DNA from: Streptomyces sp.
Lineage (GTDB): Bacteria > Actinomycetota > Actinomycetes > Streptomycetales > Streptomycetaceae
NCBI RefSeq assembly: GCF_019510245.1
Contig: NZ_JAEKKT010000134.1
Coordinates: 62,001-126,000 of the forward strand
Direction of reading: 5' to 3'
DNA length: 64,000 bases
Below the pieces are notes generated by a model, which was not told where the DNA came from, ran no database searches, and was given only the letters and a program-made list of their open reading frames with translations. Made by a program: the position numbers and the translations under genes. Of the stretch, positions 49,394 to 58,369 are shown piece by piece (position 1 is the stretch's first letter; each line of letters opens with the position of its first letter).

Positions 49394-50122
49394 TCAGGCG
49401 GGCTGCTGGGCGGCCGCGATGCGCTCGCTGCGGAGCGCCTCGTACCAGCGGTCGTCGATCGGCGGCAGCGCGTTCACGTCGAGCGCCAGCTTCAGCAGCA
49501 GGTCCGCGATGAGCGGGTTGCGGGCGAGGACCGGCCCGTGCATGTAGGTGCCGAAGACGGTGTCGTTGTACGCGCCCTCCGTACCGTCCCCGGTGCCGTT
49601 GCCCTTGCCCAGCTGGACCCGGGCGAAGGGGCGGGCGGTGGGGCCGAGCTGGGTGACGCCCTGGTGGTTCTCGAAACCGGTGAGCGGGGGCAGCCCGAGG
49701 CGCGGGTCGATGTCGGCGAGGACGTCGCCGACGCAGCGCTCGCCGGTGCCGCGCACGGTCGTCACGTCGAGCAGGCCGAGGCCGGGCTCGCGCTGTCCGA
49801 GGTCGTTGATGAACTCGTGCCCGAGGATCTGGTAGCCGGCGCAGACGGAGAACACGATCGCGCCGTTCTCCACCGCCCGGTACAGGTGCCCGTCGCGGCG
49901 CAGCCGCTCGGCGGCGAGCCGCTGCGGACGGTCCTCGCCGCCGCCGATCAGGTAGATGTCCCCGGAGGTCGGGATCGGCTGGTCGCTGCGCACGTCGAGC
50001 CGGGCCACGTCGAGACCGCGCTGCCGGGCCCGGCGCTCCACGACGAGCGCGTTGCCCTGGTCGCCGTAGGTGCTGAGCAGGTCGGGGTAGATCCACACCA
50101 GCCGCAGTTGGTTGTCGCTCAT
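49394..50122 (-). CDS. gatD: lipid II isoglutaminyl synthase, glutamine amidotransferase subunit
   Basis: LRLVWIYPDLLSTYGDQGNALVVERRARQRG, FSVCAGYQILGHEF; directly downstream of murT. Confidence 0.93.
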   Translation of the reverse strand: MSDNQLRLVWIYPDLLSTYGDQGNALVVERRARQRGLDVARLDVRSDQPIPTSGDIYLIGGGEDRPQRLAAERLRRDGHLYRAVENGAIVFSVCAGYQILGHEFINDLGQREPGLGLLDVTTVRGTGERCVGDVLADIDPRLGLPPLTGFENHQGVTQLGPTARPFARVQLGKGNGTGDGTEGAYNDTVFGTYMHGPVLARNPLIADLLLKLALDVNALPPIDDRWYEALRSERIAAAQQPA

Positions 50123-50142
50123 GAACTGTTCGTCCTTCGTGG

Positions 50143-51381
50143 TCAGTTGCCGACGCGGCGGCGCAGGTCCTGGAACGCCGTGTAGTTCGCGATGACCTCG
50201 ATCCGGCCCGGCGGGCACATCTGGACGGCCTGGTCGAGGGAGTCGCAGACCTGGAAGTGCTGGTTCGCGACCTCCAGCCGCACCGCGAGGTCCAGCTTGC
50301 GGTCGCCGAGCACGAAGATCGGGTGGCCGGTCAGGCGCGTGTAGTCCACGTCCCACAGCCAGGACGTGTCGGTGCCGTCGGCGCCGCGGGCGTTGACCGA
50401 GAGGATCACCGGCGCCGGCGGCGGGTCGATCAGCGAGAACGTCTCCAGCCAGCCGGCCGGGTTCTTGGCGAGCAGCAGACGCAGGTCGCGCCCCTGGAAC
50501 TGCACGACGTCGTAGCGTCCCGCGACGGCCTGTACCTGGTACATCCGCTCCAGGGCGACCTGCGGCGGCACCCCGAAGACGGCGGCGACGGCGGCCGACG
50601 AGGCGGCGTTCGCCTTGTTGGCACGTCCCGGCAGTTGCAGGTGGATCGGCCAGGCGGACCCGTGCGGGTCGAGCACGTGGTCCCCGGAGAGCACCCAGCT
50701 CGGCGTCGGCCGCCGGAACCCGCACTCACCGCAGAACCAGTCGTCGCCGGGCCGCTGCATCACGCCGCCGCAGGACGGGCAGGACCAGGCGTCGTCCTTC
50801 CACATCTGCCCGGCGGCGACCCAGACCACGTTCGGGGAGGAGGACGCGGCCCAGACCACCAGCGGGTCGTCGCAGTTCGCCACGATGACGGCCTTCGACC
50901 CGGCCAGCCCCTCCCGCCAGTTCTCGGCGAGCATGCGGGTCTCGGCGGCGCGGTCGAGCTGGTCCCGGGAGAGGTTGAGCAGGGCGATGCACTTCGGGTC
51001 GGTGTCCCGGGCCACCCCGGCCAGGTACTTCTCGTCGACCTCGATCACACCGAACTTGGACTCCGAGCCGCCCGCCAGGGCCGAGGTGATACCGGCCGGC
51101 ATGTTGGCGCCCAGCGCGTTGGAGACGACCGGCCCCGCGGCCTTCAGGGCCTCGGCGATCAGCCTGGTGGTCGTCGTCTTGCCGTTCGTCGCCGAGACGA
51201 GGGTCACGTCCAGGTTCTGGGCGAGCCGGGCGAGTAGGTCGGGGTCGAGTTTGAGCGCCACCCGGCCACCGATCACGGATCCGCTGCCGCGCCCCGCCGC
51301 CCGGGACGCCGCCGCGACCGCCTTGCCCGCGGTCACGGCCAGCTTGGCCCGCGGCGTGAGCGGGTCCGAGTTGCCTGCCAT
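50143..51381 (-). CDS. murT: lipid II isoglutaminyl synthase, Mur ligase subunit
   Basis: LVSATNGKTTTTRLIAEALKAAGPVVSNALGANMPAG; Cys4 WSCPSCGGVMQRPGDDWFCGECGF. Confidence 0.95.
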   Translation of the reverse strand: MAGNSDPLTPRAKLAVTAGKAVAAASRAAGRGSGSVIGGRVALKLDPDLLARLAQNLDVTLVSATNGKTTTTRLIAEALKAAGPVVSNALGANMPAGITSALAGGSESKFGVIEVDEKYLAGVARDTDPKCIALLNLSRDQLDRAAETRMLAENWREGLAGSKAVIVANCDDPLVVWAASSSPNVVWVAAGQMWKDDAWSCPSCGGVMQRPGDDWFCGECGFRRPTPSWVLSGDHVLDPHGSAWPIHLQLPGRANKANAASSAAVAAVFGVPPQVALERMYQVQAVAGRYDVVQFQGRDLRLLLAKNPAGWLETFSLIDPPPAPVILSVNARGADGTDTSWLWDVDYTRLTGHPIFVLGDRKLDLAVRLEVANQHFQVCDSLDQAVQMCPPGRIEVIANYTAFQDLRRRVGN

Positions 51382-51532
51382 CAGTTCTCGATCCTCCTTG
51401 CGTACGCGCCGCGCCTCAGCCATCCGGCAACGTGGTGTGCACCTCAGCCTATCGAGATCCATTCGCACACCCGAATTCCGGCCCATGCCTGCGCGGCGAG
51501 CAGGGGCCCACCCGAACCGTACCCTTGCGGCC

Positions 51533-52072
51533 ATGCGACACGGTTCCATTCCGGGCGCCCACGGGCGGGTCCGGCCCCTCACCCTGCTCGGCGACCCCGT
51601 CCTGCACGCCCGCTGCGCGGAGGTCACCGACTACGGCCCCGAACTCTCCCGGCTGGTGGAGGACTTGTTCGCCACGATGTACGCGGCGGAGGGCGTGGGG
51701 CTGGCGGCGAACCAGGTGGGGGAGCCGCTGCGGGTGTTCGTCTTCGACTGCCCCGACGACGACGAGGTCCGCCACCTGGGCCACGTGGTGAACCCGCGCC
51801 TCGTGACGGCGGACGGCGTGACCCTCCGCGGCCCGGAGGGCTGCCTGTCCCTTCCGGGCCTGGAGGCGGGCACGGAACGGTACGACCACGCGGTGGTGGA
51901 GGGCTTCACGGCGACGGGGGAGCCGGTCACCATCCACGGAACCGGCTTCTTCGCCCGCTGCCTCCAGCACGAGACCGACCACCTGGACGGCCGCGTCTAC
52001 GCCGACCACGTCACGGGCTGGCGCAAGCGCAGGCTGATGCGACAGGTGGCGAAGTCTTCTTGGCACCGGTGA
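51533..52072 (+). CDS. def: peptide deformylase
   Basis: AAEGVGLAANQVGEPLRVFVFDC, GPEGCLSLPGL, CLQHETDHLDG. Confidence 0.96.
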   Translation: MRHGSIPGAHGRVRPLTLLGDPVLHARCAEVTDYGPELSRLVEDLFATMYAAEGVGLAANQVGEPLRVFVFDCPDDDEVRHLGHVVNPRLVTADGVTLRGPEGCLSLPGLEAGTERYDHAVVEGFTATGEPVTIHGTGFFARCLQHETDHLDGRVYADHVTGWRKRRLMRQVAKSSWHR

Positions 52073-52082
52073 GGTGACACAC

Positions 52083-52134
52083 CCAGGGGCGCTGGGGGTG
52101 CCCCCGGCCGAAGGCTGGGGGAGGAACTGCGCGC
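52083..52134. repeat. dispersed GC-rich repeat copy
   Basis: AGGGGCGCTGGGGGTGCCCCCGGCCGAAGGCTGGGGGAGGAACTGCGCG. Confidence 0.7.
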
Positions 52135-52168
52135 TCACCCCCCAGGCGGTCAGCCGAAACTCAACCCA

Positions 52169-52813
52169 TCAGAACCCCGGACCCCCCACCTTGTCCCCCG
52201 CGGCCGCCAGCCGCCCCCACAGGAGATCCGCCAAACTCTTCACCAGTTCCGCACGAGAACAGGGCCGTTCCCCCAGCCACCAGTCCCCTGCGGCATGCAT
52301 CATCCCGACGATCCCGTGCCCCCACACCCGGGCCAGCTGCTGACTCGCGGGCCCCAGATCCAGCCGGTCCTCGATGACCTGCGCCAGCTCCTCGCCCATC
52401 CGCCGCAGCAGCGGAGCCGAGTGCTTCCCCACGTCGAACCCCTGGTCGGTCCCCGTGCTGCCCTCCGCGGGATGCATCAGGAACCGGTACACCTGGGGCC
52501 GTGCCTCGATCGCCGCGAGGTACGTGTCCAAGGTCGCCTCGACGCGCTCACGGCGCTCCGCGGGAGCGTCCAGCGCATCCCGCAACGAGTTCAGCAACGC
52601 GTCCGTGTGCCGCTTGGCCAGCGCCGCGTACAGCCCGCCCTTGTCGCCGAAGTGGCGGTAGAGGATGGGTTTGGTGATGCCCGCCTCCGCCGCGATGGCG
52701 TTCATGGAAGCCTGTGGGCCGTCGCGCAGCACCACCCGGTCGGCGGCCTCCAACAGCTCGCGCCGTCGGCGGTCGGCGGACCGTTGCTGTTCGGTCCGCT
52801 GCGTGGTGTCCAT
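52169..52813 (-). CDS. TetR family regulator
   Basis: RRRELLEAADRVVLRDGPQASMNAIAAEAGITKPILYRHFGDKGGLYAALAKRHTDAL. Confidence 0.92.
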   Translation of the reverse strand: MDTTQRTEQQRSADRRRRELLEAADRVVLRDGPQASMNAIAAEAGITKPILYRHFGDKGGLYAALAKRHTDALLNSLRDALDAPAERRERVEATLDTYLAAIEARPQVYRFLMHPAEGSTGTDQGFDVGKHSAPLLRRMGEELAQVIEDRLDLGPASQQLARVWGHGIVGMMHAAGDWWLGERPCSRAELVKSLADLLWGRLAAAGDKVGGPGF

Positions 52814-52931
52814 GTGCTCTCCCCACCCCGTGCTCTTTTCGGTGACGCCTGCGCAAACTAACACCTGACAGCCATCTGCTCTCGAACTGGCTGCCGATGT
52901 GACCTTGGGAGTTGACTTTTCCTACCGACGA

Positions 52932-52958
52932 GTAACAGACTCGAGTTACCGCTAGTAA
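52932..52958. promoter_or_regulatory. candidate TetR operator in the divergent tetR/acyl-CoA dehydrogenase intergenic region
   Basis: GTAAC-AGACTCGA-GTTAC overlapping TTAC-CGCTA-GTAA. Confidence 0.5.
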
Positions 52959-52986
52959 CACATTATGCGCCGCCGCTGGAGGGGTC

Positions 52987-54213
52987 ATGGCCGAGTTCAC
53001 CATGGAACTCAACGACGAACAGAAGGAGGTCCGGGACTGGCTGCACGGTTTCGCCGCAGACGTCATCCGTCCCGCGGCCGCCGAATGGGACGAGCGTGAG
53101 GAGACCCCCTGGCCGGTCATCCAGGAGGCCGCGAAGGTCGGCATCTACTCCCTCGACTTCTACGCCCAGCAGTACTTCGACCCCACCGGCCTCGGCATCC
53201 CGATGGCCATGGAGGAGCTGTTCTGGGGCGACGCGGGCATCGCCCTGTCCATCGTGGGCACGGGCCTCGCCGCCGTCGGCGTCCTCGCCAACGGCACCGA
53301 GGAGCAGATCGGCACCTGGATCCCCCAGATGTACGGCGACGCCAACGACGTCAAGGTCGCCGCGTTCTGCTCCTCCGAGCCCGACGCCGGCTCCGACGTG
53401 GGCTCCATGCGCACCCGGGCCGTCTACGACGAGGCCAAGGACGAGTGGGTGCTCAACGGCACGAAGACCTGGGCGACCAACGGCGGCATCGCCAACGTCC
53501 ACGTCGTCGTCGCGGTCGTCGACCCGGAGCTCGGCTCCAAGGGCCATGCCTCCTTCATCGTCCCGCCGGGGACGCCCGGGCTGTCCCAGGGTCAGAAGTT
53601 CAAGAAGCACGGGATCCGCGCCTCGCACACCGCCGAGGTCGTGCTGGACAACGCCCGGGTGCCGGGGTCCTGCCTGCTCGGCGGCAAGGAGAAGCTGGAC
53701 GAGCGGCTGGCCCGGGCCAGGGAGCGGGCGAAGTCGGGCGGCGAGCGCGTCAAGAACGCGGCGATGGCCACGTTCGAGGCGTCGCGGCCCGCCGTGGGTG
53801 CGATGGCCGTCGGTACGGCACGTGCCGCGTACGAGGTCGCCCTCGACTACGCCGTGACCCGTGAGCAGTTCGGGCGGCCGATCATCGACAACCAGGGGGT
53901 GGCGTTCCAGCTCGCGGACATGCGGACGTCCATCGACGCGGCCCGGCTGCTGGTGTGGCGGGCCTCCTGGATGGCGGTGAACGGGAAGCCGTTCACCGCG
54001 GCCGAGGGGTCGATGTCGAAGCTGTTCGCGAGCGAGACGGCGAAGAAGGTGACCGCCCAGGCGATCCAGATCCTGGGCGGGAACGGGTACACGCGGGAGT
54101 ATCCGGTGGAACGGATGCACCGTGACGCGGCGATCTACACCATCTTCGAGGGGACGAGCGAGATCCAGCGGCTGGTGATCGCCCGTACCTTGTCGGGGGT
54201 GCCGATCCGGTAG
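52987..54213 (+). CDS. acyl-CoA dehydrogenase
   Basis: [84 protein letters not shown]. Confidence 0.96.
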   Translation: MAEFTMELNDEQKEVRDWLHGFAADVIRPAAAEWDEREETPWPVIQEAAKVGIYSLDFYAQQYFDPTGLGIPMAMEELFWGDAGIALSIVGTGLAAVGVLANGTEEQIGTWIPQMYGDANDVKVAAFCSSEPDAGSDVGSMRTRAVYDEAKDEWVLNGTKTWATNGGIANVHVVVAVVDPELGSKGHASFIVPPGTPGLSQGQKFKKHGIRASHTAEVVLDNARVPGSCLLGGKEKLDERLARARERAKSGGERVKNAAMATFEASRPAVGAMAVGTARAAYEVALDYAVTREQFGRPIIDNQGVAFQLADMRTSIDAARLLVWRASWMAVNGKPFTAAEGSMSKLFASETAKKVTAQAIQILGGNGYTREYPVERMHRDAAIYTIFEGTSEIQRLVIARTLSGVPIR

Positions 54214-54225
54214 CGCCGTTCGGGG

Positions 54226-54253
54226 TGCGGGTGCGGGTGCGGGTGCGGGTGCG
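54226..54253. repeat. GGGTGC hexanucleotide tandem repeat
   Basis: ggtgcgggtgcgggtgcgggtgcgggtgcg. Confidence 0.8.
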
Positions 54254-54286
54254 TTGCGGGCCGGCCGTGCGTCGTGGCCGGCCGCG

Positions 54287-54345
54287 CAGTTCCTCCCCCA
54301 GCCTTCGGCTGGGGATACCCCCAGCGCCCCTGACGGGGCGCTCGA
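54287..54345. repeat. dispersed GC-rich repeat copy
   Basis: GCGCAGTTCCTCCCCCAGCCTTCGGCTGGGGATACCCCCAGCGCCCCTGACGGGGCGC. Confidence 0.7.
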
Positions 54346-54346
54346 C

Positions 54347-54868
54347 TCACCGGTGCTTCAAAGGTGTGAGTTGCTCGATGTCGTAGCGCTTGCGGAGGGC
54401 CTCGATCGCCTCGTGGTCCGGAGGGCCGCCGCTGCCGAGGATCTCCAGGAGCTCCTCGAAGTAGCGCTCGTGGTCGGGGGGCGGGGAGGCCTGGAAGAAC
54501 ATCCGCGCCGGGGTCTCGGTCGGGTTGGCGAAGGCGTGTGGGCAGCCGGGGGGCACGACGATCACCGTGCCGGGGGTCGCCCGTACCACCCTCTTGCCCG
54601 AGCTCGACTCCCACTTCTGCCAGTGGTCGGGGGTGCGGATGCGCGGCTCGAAGGCGAGGACGTCCAGTTCGCCTTCGAGGACGTAGAAAAGCTCCTCGCT
54701 GCGGGTGTGCACATGGGCGCCCACGTCGAAGCCCGGCGGGACCTCCACCTCGAAGGTGGAGGCCGCCCGCGAGTGCGTTCCGGTCACCTTGAAGGTGACC
54801 CGCTGGGCCGGCGTGTGGACGACGCGCCCGTGCCCCGGCGGCACGAGGAGTCCCTCGGTCCTGGTCAT
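54347..54868 (-). CDS. cupin domain protein
   Basis: VEVPPGFDVGAHVHTRSEELFYVLEGELDVLAFE, GTVIVVPPGCPHAFAN. Confidence 0.88.
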   Translation of the reverse strand: MTRTEGLLVPPGHGRVVHTPAQRVTFKVTGTHSRAASTFEVEVPPGFDVGAHVHTRSEELFYVLEGELDVLAFEPRIRTPDHWQKWESSSGKRVVRATPGTVIVVPPGCPHAFANPTETPARMFFQASPPPDHERYFEELLEILGSGGPPDHEAIEALRKRYDIEQLTPLKHR

Positions 54869-54878
54869 GGGCGGCTCC

Positions 54879-56135
54879 TCACCACGTCACCGGAAGTGCC
54901 TCGGGACCCCGGATCAAGGCGCCCTTCCTGAAGGGAACCTGTTCCGGAGGTACGGCGAGCCGCAGCCCGGGCAGCCGGTCGAGCAGGGCGTCGACGAGGA
55001 GTTCCTCCTCCAGCCTGCCGAGCTGGCCACCGGGGCAGTAGTGCGGGCCGAACCCGAAGGACACGTGCGGGTTGGGGCTGCGGGCGAAGTCGATCGTCTC
55101 GGGGTCCGGGAAGACGGCCGGGTCGCGGTTGGCGGCCAGGTACGAGATGTAGACCGCGTCGCCCGCTTGGATCCGGACGCCCTTGATCTCCACGTCCTGC
55201 GTGGCGATCCGGCACAGCCCGACAGCGCTGCGGTGCGGGATGTAACGCAGGAGCTCGTCGATCGCCCGGGGGCGGATCGCCGGCTCGGTGCGCAGCCGGT
55301 CGAGGAGGTCGGGGCGGGTCAGCAGCAGGTAGAACATCTGTCCGCTGTTGTTGGTGACCGCCTCGCCGCCGATCTGGAGGAGCACGGCCAGCCCGACGGC
55401 CTCCTCCAGAGCGACCTCGCCGCAGCCCACCGCGGCGCCCAGCAGCGAGCACACGTCCTCTCCCGTGCTGTTCGCCCGCAGCCCGATCAGGTCGGCGAAG
55501 TACGCGCGCATCTCGCGCTTGGCCTTCTCGCTGACCTCCTTGCCCTGGCGGGAGGACAGGATCAGCTGGGTCCAGATGTGCATGGTGTGCCGGTCGGCGG
55601 CCGGTACGCCCATCACCTCGCAGATCACCGCGATGGGGAACGGGCTGAGCACCGCCGCCGTGAGATCGGCGGGCGGGCCGTCCCGGACGAGCCCGTCGAT
55701 GATCTCGTCCAGCATCAGGCGGGCCTTCTCCCGGACCCGCTCCACGCCCTTGGAGGTGAGCGCGGGGGCCACCGAGCGGCGCAGCCGCGTGTGGTCGGGC
55801 GGGTCCAGGAAGCCGACCGCGCCGCGGTCCGGGATGAAGTGCGGGGCGAGCCGGGTGACCGGCTGCTCCATCACCGCCTCACGGCTGAACCGGAGGTCGT
55901 TGGCCACCATCCGTACGTCGTCGTACCGGGTGACCAGCCACGCCCAGCCCTCGCCGTTGGGGAGCTGGATCCGGGTGACCGGCCCCTCCCGCATCAGCTC
56001 GGCCAGGGTGGGGTCGAAGTCCACCCCCGTCAGGTCCGGCACTTCCCAGTGCCGGACCGGACAGGTGGCCTCACCGGCGGCCTCCACGGCCACGGCCGCC
56101 CCGTCGGCGGGGTCGAGCGGTTCGGTGAGCGCCAT
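54879..56135 (-). CDS. cytochrome P450, CYP158A2-like (flaviolin-coupling type)
   Basis: FLDPPDHTRLRRSVAPALT, I-helix LQIGGEAVTNNSG, FGFGPHYCPGGQLGRLE heme Cys; downstream of rppA. Confidence 0.92.
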   Translation of the reverse strand: MALTEPLDPADGAAVAVEAAGEATCPVRHWEVPDLTGVDFDPTLAELMREGPVTRIQLPNGEGWAWLVTRYDDVRMVANDLRFSREAVMEQPVTRLAPHFIPDRGAVGFLDPPDHTRLRRSVAPALTSKGVERVREKARLMLDEIIDGLVRDGPPADLTAAVLSPFPIAVICEVMGVPAADRHTMHIWTQLILSSRQGKEVSEKAKREMRAYFADLIGLRANSTGEDVCSLLGAAVGCGEVALEEAVGLAVLLQIGGEAVTNNSGQMFYLLLTRPDLLDRLRTEPAIRPRAIDELLRYIPHRSAVGLCRIATQDVEIKGVRIQAGDAVYISYLAANRDPAVFPDPETIDFARSPNPHVSFGFGPHYCPGGQLGRLEEELLVDALLDRLPGLRLAVPPEQVPFRKGALIRGPEALPVTW

Positions 56136-56137
56136 CT

Positions 56138-57205
56138 CTATCGAGCCGCCTCTTCGCCCGAACGCCGCCAGCGACCCAGCGACATCTCCGCGGTGATACC
56201 GGGACCGAACCCGGCCAGCAGCCCGCGTGCCTGGTGCTCGGCACCGCCCTCGTCGAACATCCGGCGCAGTGCGTCCAGGACGACGGCGCTGGCGATGTTG
56301 CCGTACTCGGTGAGCGTGGACCGGCTGAACCGGAAGGCGTGCGGGTCGACCCGGAGGAACTTGCTCAGGTCGTCCAGGATGCGCGGCCCGCCCGCGTGGA
56401 CTATGTAGAAGTCCAGGTCGGACGCGTCCCAGCCGTGCAGCCTCGCCAGGTCCTGGAGAGCCGGGGCCAGCGGCTCCATGGTCGCCGGGACCCGCTTGTC
56501 CAGCAGGAAGTGGAACCCGGTGGCCCGCACGTCGTACATGATCCACTCCTCGGTCTTCGGGATCAGGTACGAGCCGTTGCGTTCGAGTTCGACGCCCGTG
56601 CCGCCCTTGCCGCGGACCACGGCGGCGGCGATGCCGTCACCGAAGAGGCCGTTGGAGAGCAGCGAGCCGACGCCGAGGTCGGTCGGCTGGTAGCACAGCG
56701 AGCAGAACTCGCAGGCCACGATGAGGGCGTTGGCGTCCGGGTACGCCGAGCAGAAGTCGTGCGCCCGGTTGATCGCCGCTCCGCCGGCCGCGCAGCCGAG
56801 CTGCGCGATGGGGATCTGGCGGGTGGTGGAGTCGAAGTCCATCTCGTTGATCAGCCACGCGGTGAGCGAGGGCATCATGAAGCCCGTGCACGAGACGTAG
56901 ATGATCACGTCGATGTCGGTGGTGAGCAGCTCGGCGTCGTCGAGCGCTCGCTGGATGACTGCGGGGACCCGGGCCTTGGCCTCGACCTCGTAGAGCTTGT
57001 TGCGGTCCTCGAAGCCGGGGTGCTTCAGGGTTTCCTCGATCGGCTGCACGATGTGCCGGGTGCGAACGCCCGTGTTCTCGATCAGTCTCAGCGCCAACGG
57101 CAGCTGCGGGTGGTTCTCGTGGTGGGAGCGCGCCAGTTCCAGCGTCTCCTCCATCGTGATCACGTACTCCGGGACCGACACTGAGGGTTTGCACAAAGTC
57201 GCCAT
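56138..57205 (-). CDS. rppA: type III polyketide synthase, 1,3,6,8-tetrahydroxynaphthalene synthase
   Basis: VSCTGFMMPSLTAWLIN, AQLGCAAGGAAINRAHDF (active Cys), IVHAGGPRILDDLSKFL, STLTEYGNIASAVVLDALRR. Confidence 0.95.
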   Translation of the reverse strand: MATLCKPSVSVPEYVITMEETLELARSHHENHPQLPLALRLIENTGVRTRHIVQPIEETLKHPGFEDRNKLYEVEAKARVPAVIQRALDDAELLTTDIDVIIYVSCTGFMMPSLTAWLINEMDFDSTTRQIPIAQLGCAAGGAAINRAHDFCSAYPDANALIVACEFCSLCYQPTDLGVGSLLSNGLFGDGIAAAVVRGKGGTGVELERNGSYLIPKTEEWIMYDVRATGFHFLLDKRVPATMEPLAPALQDLARLHGWDASDLDFYIVHAGGPRILDDLSKFLRVDPHAFRFSRSTLTEYGNIASAVVLDALRRMFDEGGAEHQARGLLAGFGPGITAEMSLGRWRRSGEEAAR

Positions 57206-57389
57206 GAACCGTGCCTGCTTTCAGCCTTCCGGCGGGTTTGCCCCGACCGGTCAGAGAGGTGGTTCACCTCAGGAGGTGGTCCCCTCACGATCACCCGAGA
57301 GGGCGACGATCTCGCGCCGGACTACTCCGAACCGGTGACCCCGTGTCAGGGTCGGATCAGCACAGAGGTATCCCGACGAGGAGGACGCG

Positions 57390-58043
57390 ATGCCCGGCAC
57401 GGCCGCGGAGATGCTGAGAAGGACCAGGTCAGAGCTGGCCCCGGACCCGAACGCCAATCCGCTGGTCCCCCTCGTCGCCGGCGGCCGGGCGAGCCGGGAG
57501 ACCCTCGCCGTACTCGCCCTCGAACAACACCGGGTGATCCCCGCCGACCGGCGTGCGTTCCTGCATCTGGCGCAGCGCGCCGCCGAGGCCCCGGCGGCCG
57601 CAGGGTTCTTCACCATGCCGGCCGAGGGCGAGGAACTGGCGGCAGCGCGGCTGGGCGCGTTCGCCGAGGCGTGCGAGGTGGACGACGAGCGCAGGCAGGC
57701 GTACGAGCCCCTGCCGGGCTGCCAGGCGTACCCGGCGTACATCTCCTGGCTCGCTCTCAACGCCGATCCGGCGGACGCGGTCCTGGCCGTCACGGCCAAC
57801 TTCGCGACGTGGGGGACGTACTGCGCGACCATCGCGCGTGGCCTGCGCGAGCACTACGGCTTCACCGACGAGGCCTGCGCCTTCTTCGACTTCTTCGCGG
57901 AACCGGCCCCGGAGCTGGACGCACAGGCGACGGCGGCGGTGGAGGCGGGACTGGAGTCAGGTCAGCTGGATGAGAGGCGGGTGTACACGTACGGCCGCCT
58001 GCTCCAGGCGTACGAGCAGATGTTCTGGACTTCGCTCAGCTGA
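57390..58043 (+). CDS. conserved protein, possibly TenA/PqqC-like helical fold
   Basis: VLALEQHRVIPADRRAFLHLAQRA...YPAYISWLALNADPADAVLAVTANFATWGTYCATIARGLREHYGF. Confidence 0.6.
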   Translation: MPGTAAEMLRRTRSELAPDPNANPLVPLVAGGRASRETLAVLALEQHRVIPADRRAFLHLAQRAAEAPAAAGFFTMPAEGEELAAARLGAFAEACEVDDERRQAYEPLPGCQAYPAYISWLALNADPADAVLAVTANFATWGTYCATIARGLREHYGFTDEACAFFDFFAEPAPELDAQATAAVEAGLESGQLDERRVYTYGRLLQAYEQMFWTSLS

Positions 58044-58088
58044 ACGCTTCCGGGGGCGCCGGGGGAGGAACTGCGCGACCAGCCCCCA
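58043..58088. repeat. dispersed GC-rich repeat copy (truncated)
   Basis: GGGGGCGCCGGGGGAGGAACTGCGCGACCAGCCCCC. Confidence 0.6.
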
Positions 58089-58113
58089 CTGCCCCGCACC
58101 CGCCGAACGACCG

Positions 58114-58344
58114 TCACTCCCCACTGCTGTGGGCGATACAAGCCACGTCGATCCGATCGGCGAGCTTCGCGAGCTCGATGGTCAGCGCGGCCACCGTGTC
58201 CTCGTCCAGCCCACCCTCGTCGGCCTCCACCAGACGCAGCCACCGTGCCCCCAACGTCCGCAACAACTTACTCACGTCGGCCGCGGCCACCTGCAAGGTC
58301 CCGCGGTTGTCGACGATCAGAGGCAGGGTCACTTCGCGGTTCAC
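58114..58344 (-). CDS. small conserved hypothetical protein
   Basis: VNREVTLPLIVDNRGTLQVAAADVSKLLRTLGARWLRLVEADEGGLDEDTVAALTIELAKLADRIDVACIAHSSGE; GTG start. Confidence 0.55.
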   Translation of the reverse strand: MNREVTLPLIVDNRGTLQVAAADVSKLLRTLGARWLRLVEADEGGLDEDTVAALTIELAKLADRIDVACIAHSSGE

Positions 58345-58369
58345 ACTCGGGATCGTAGTCGTGCAACCC

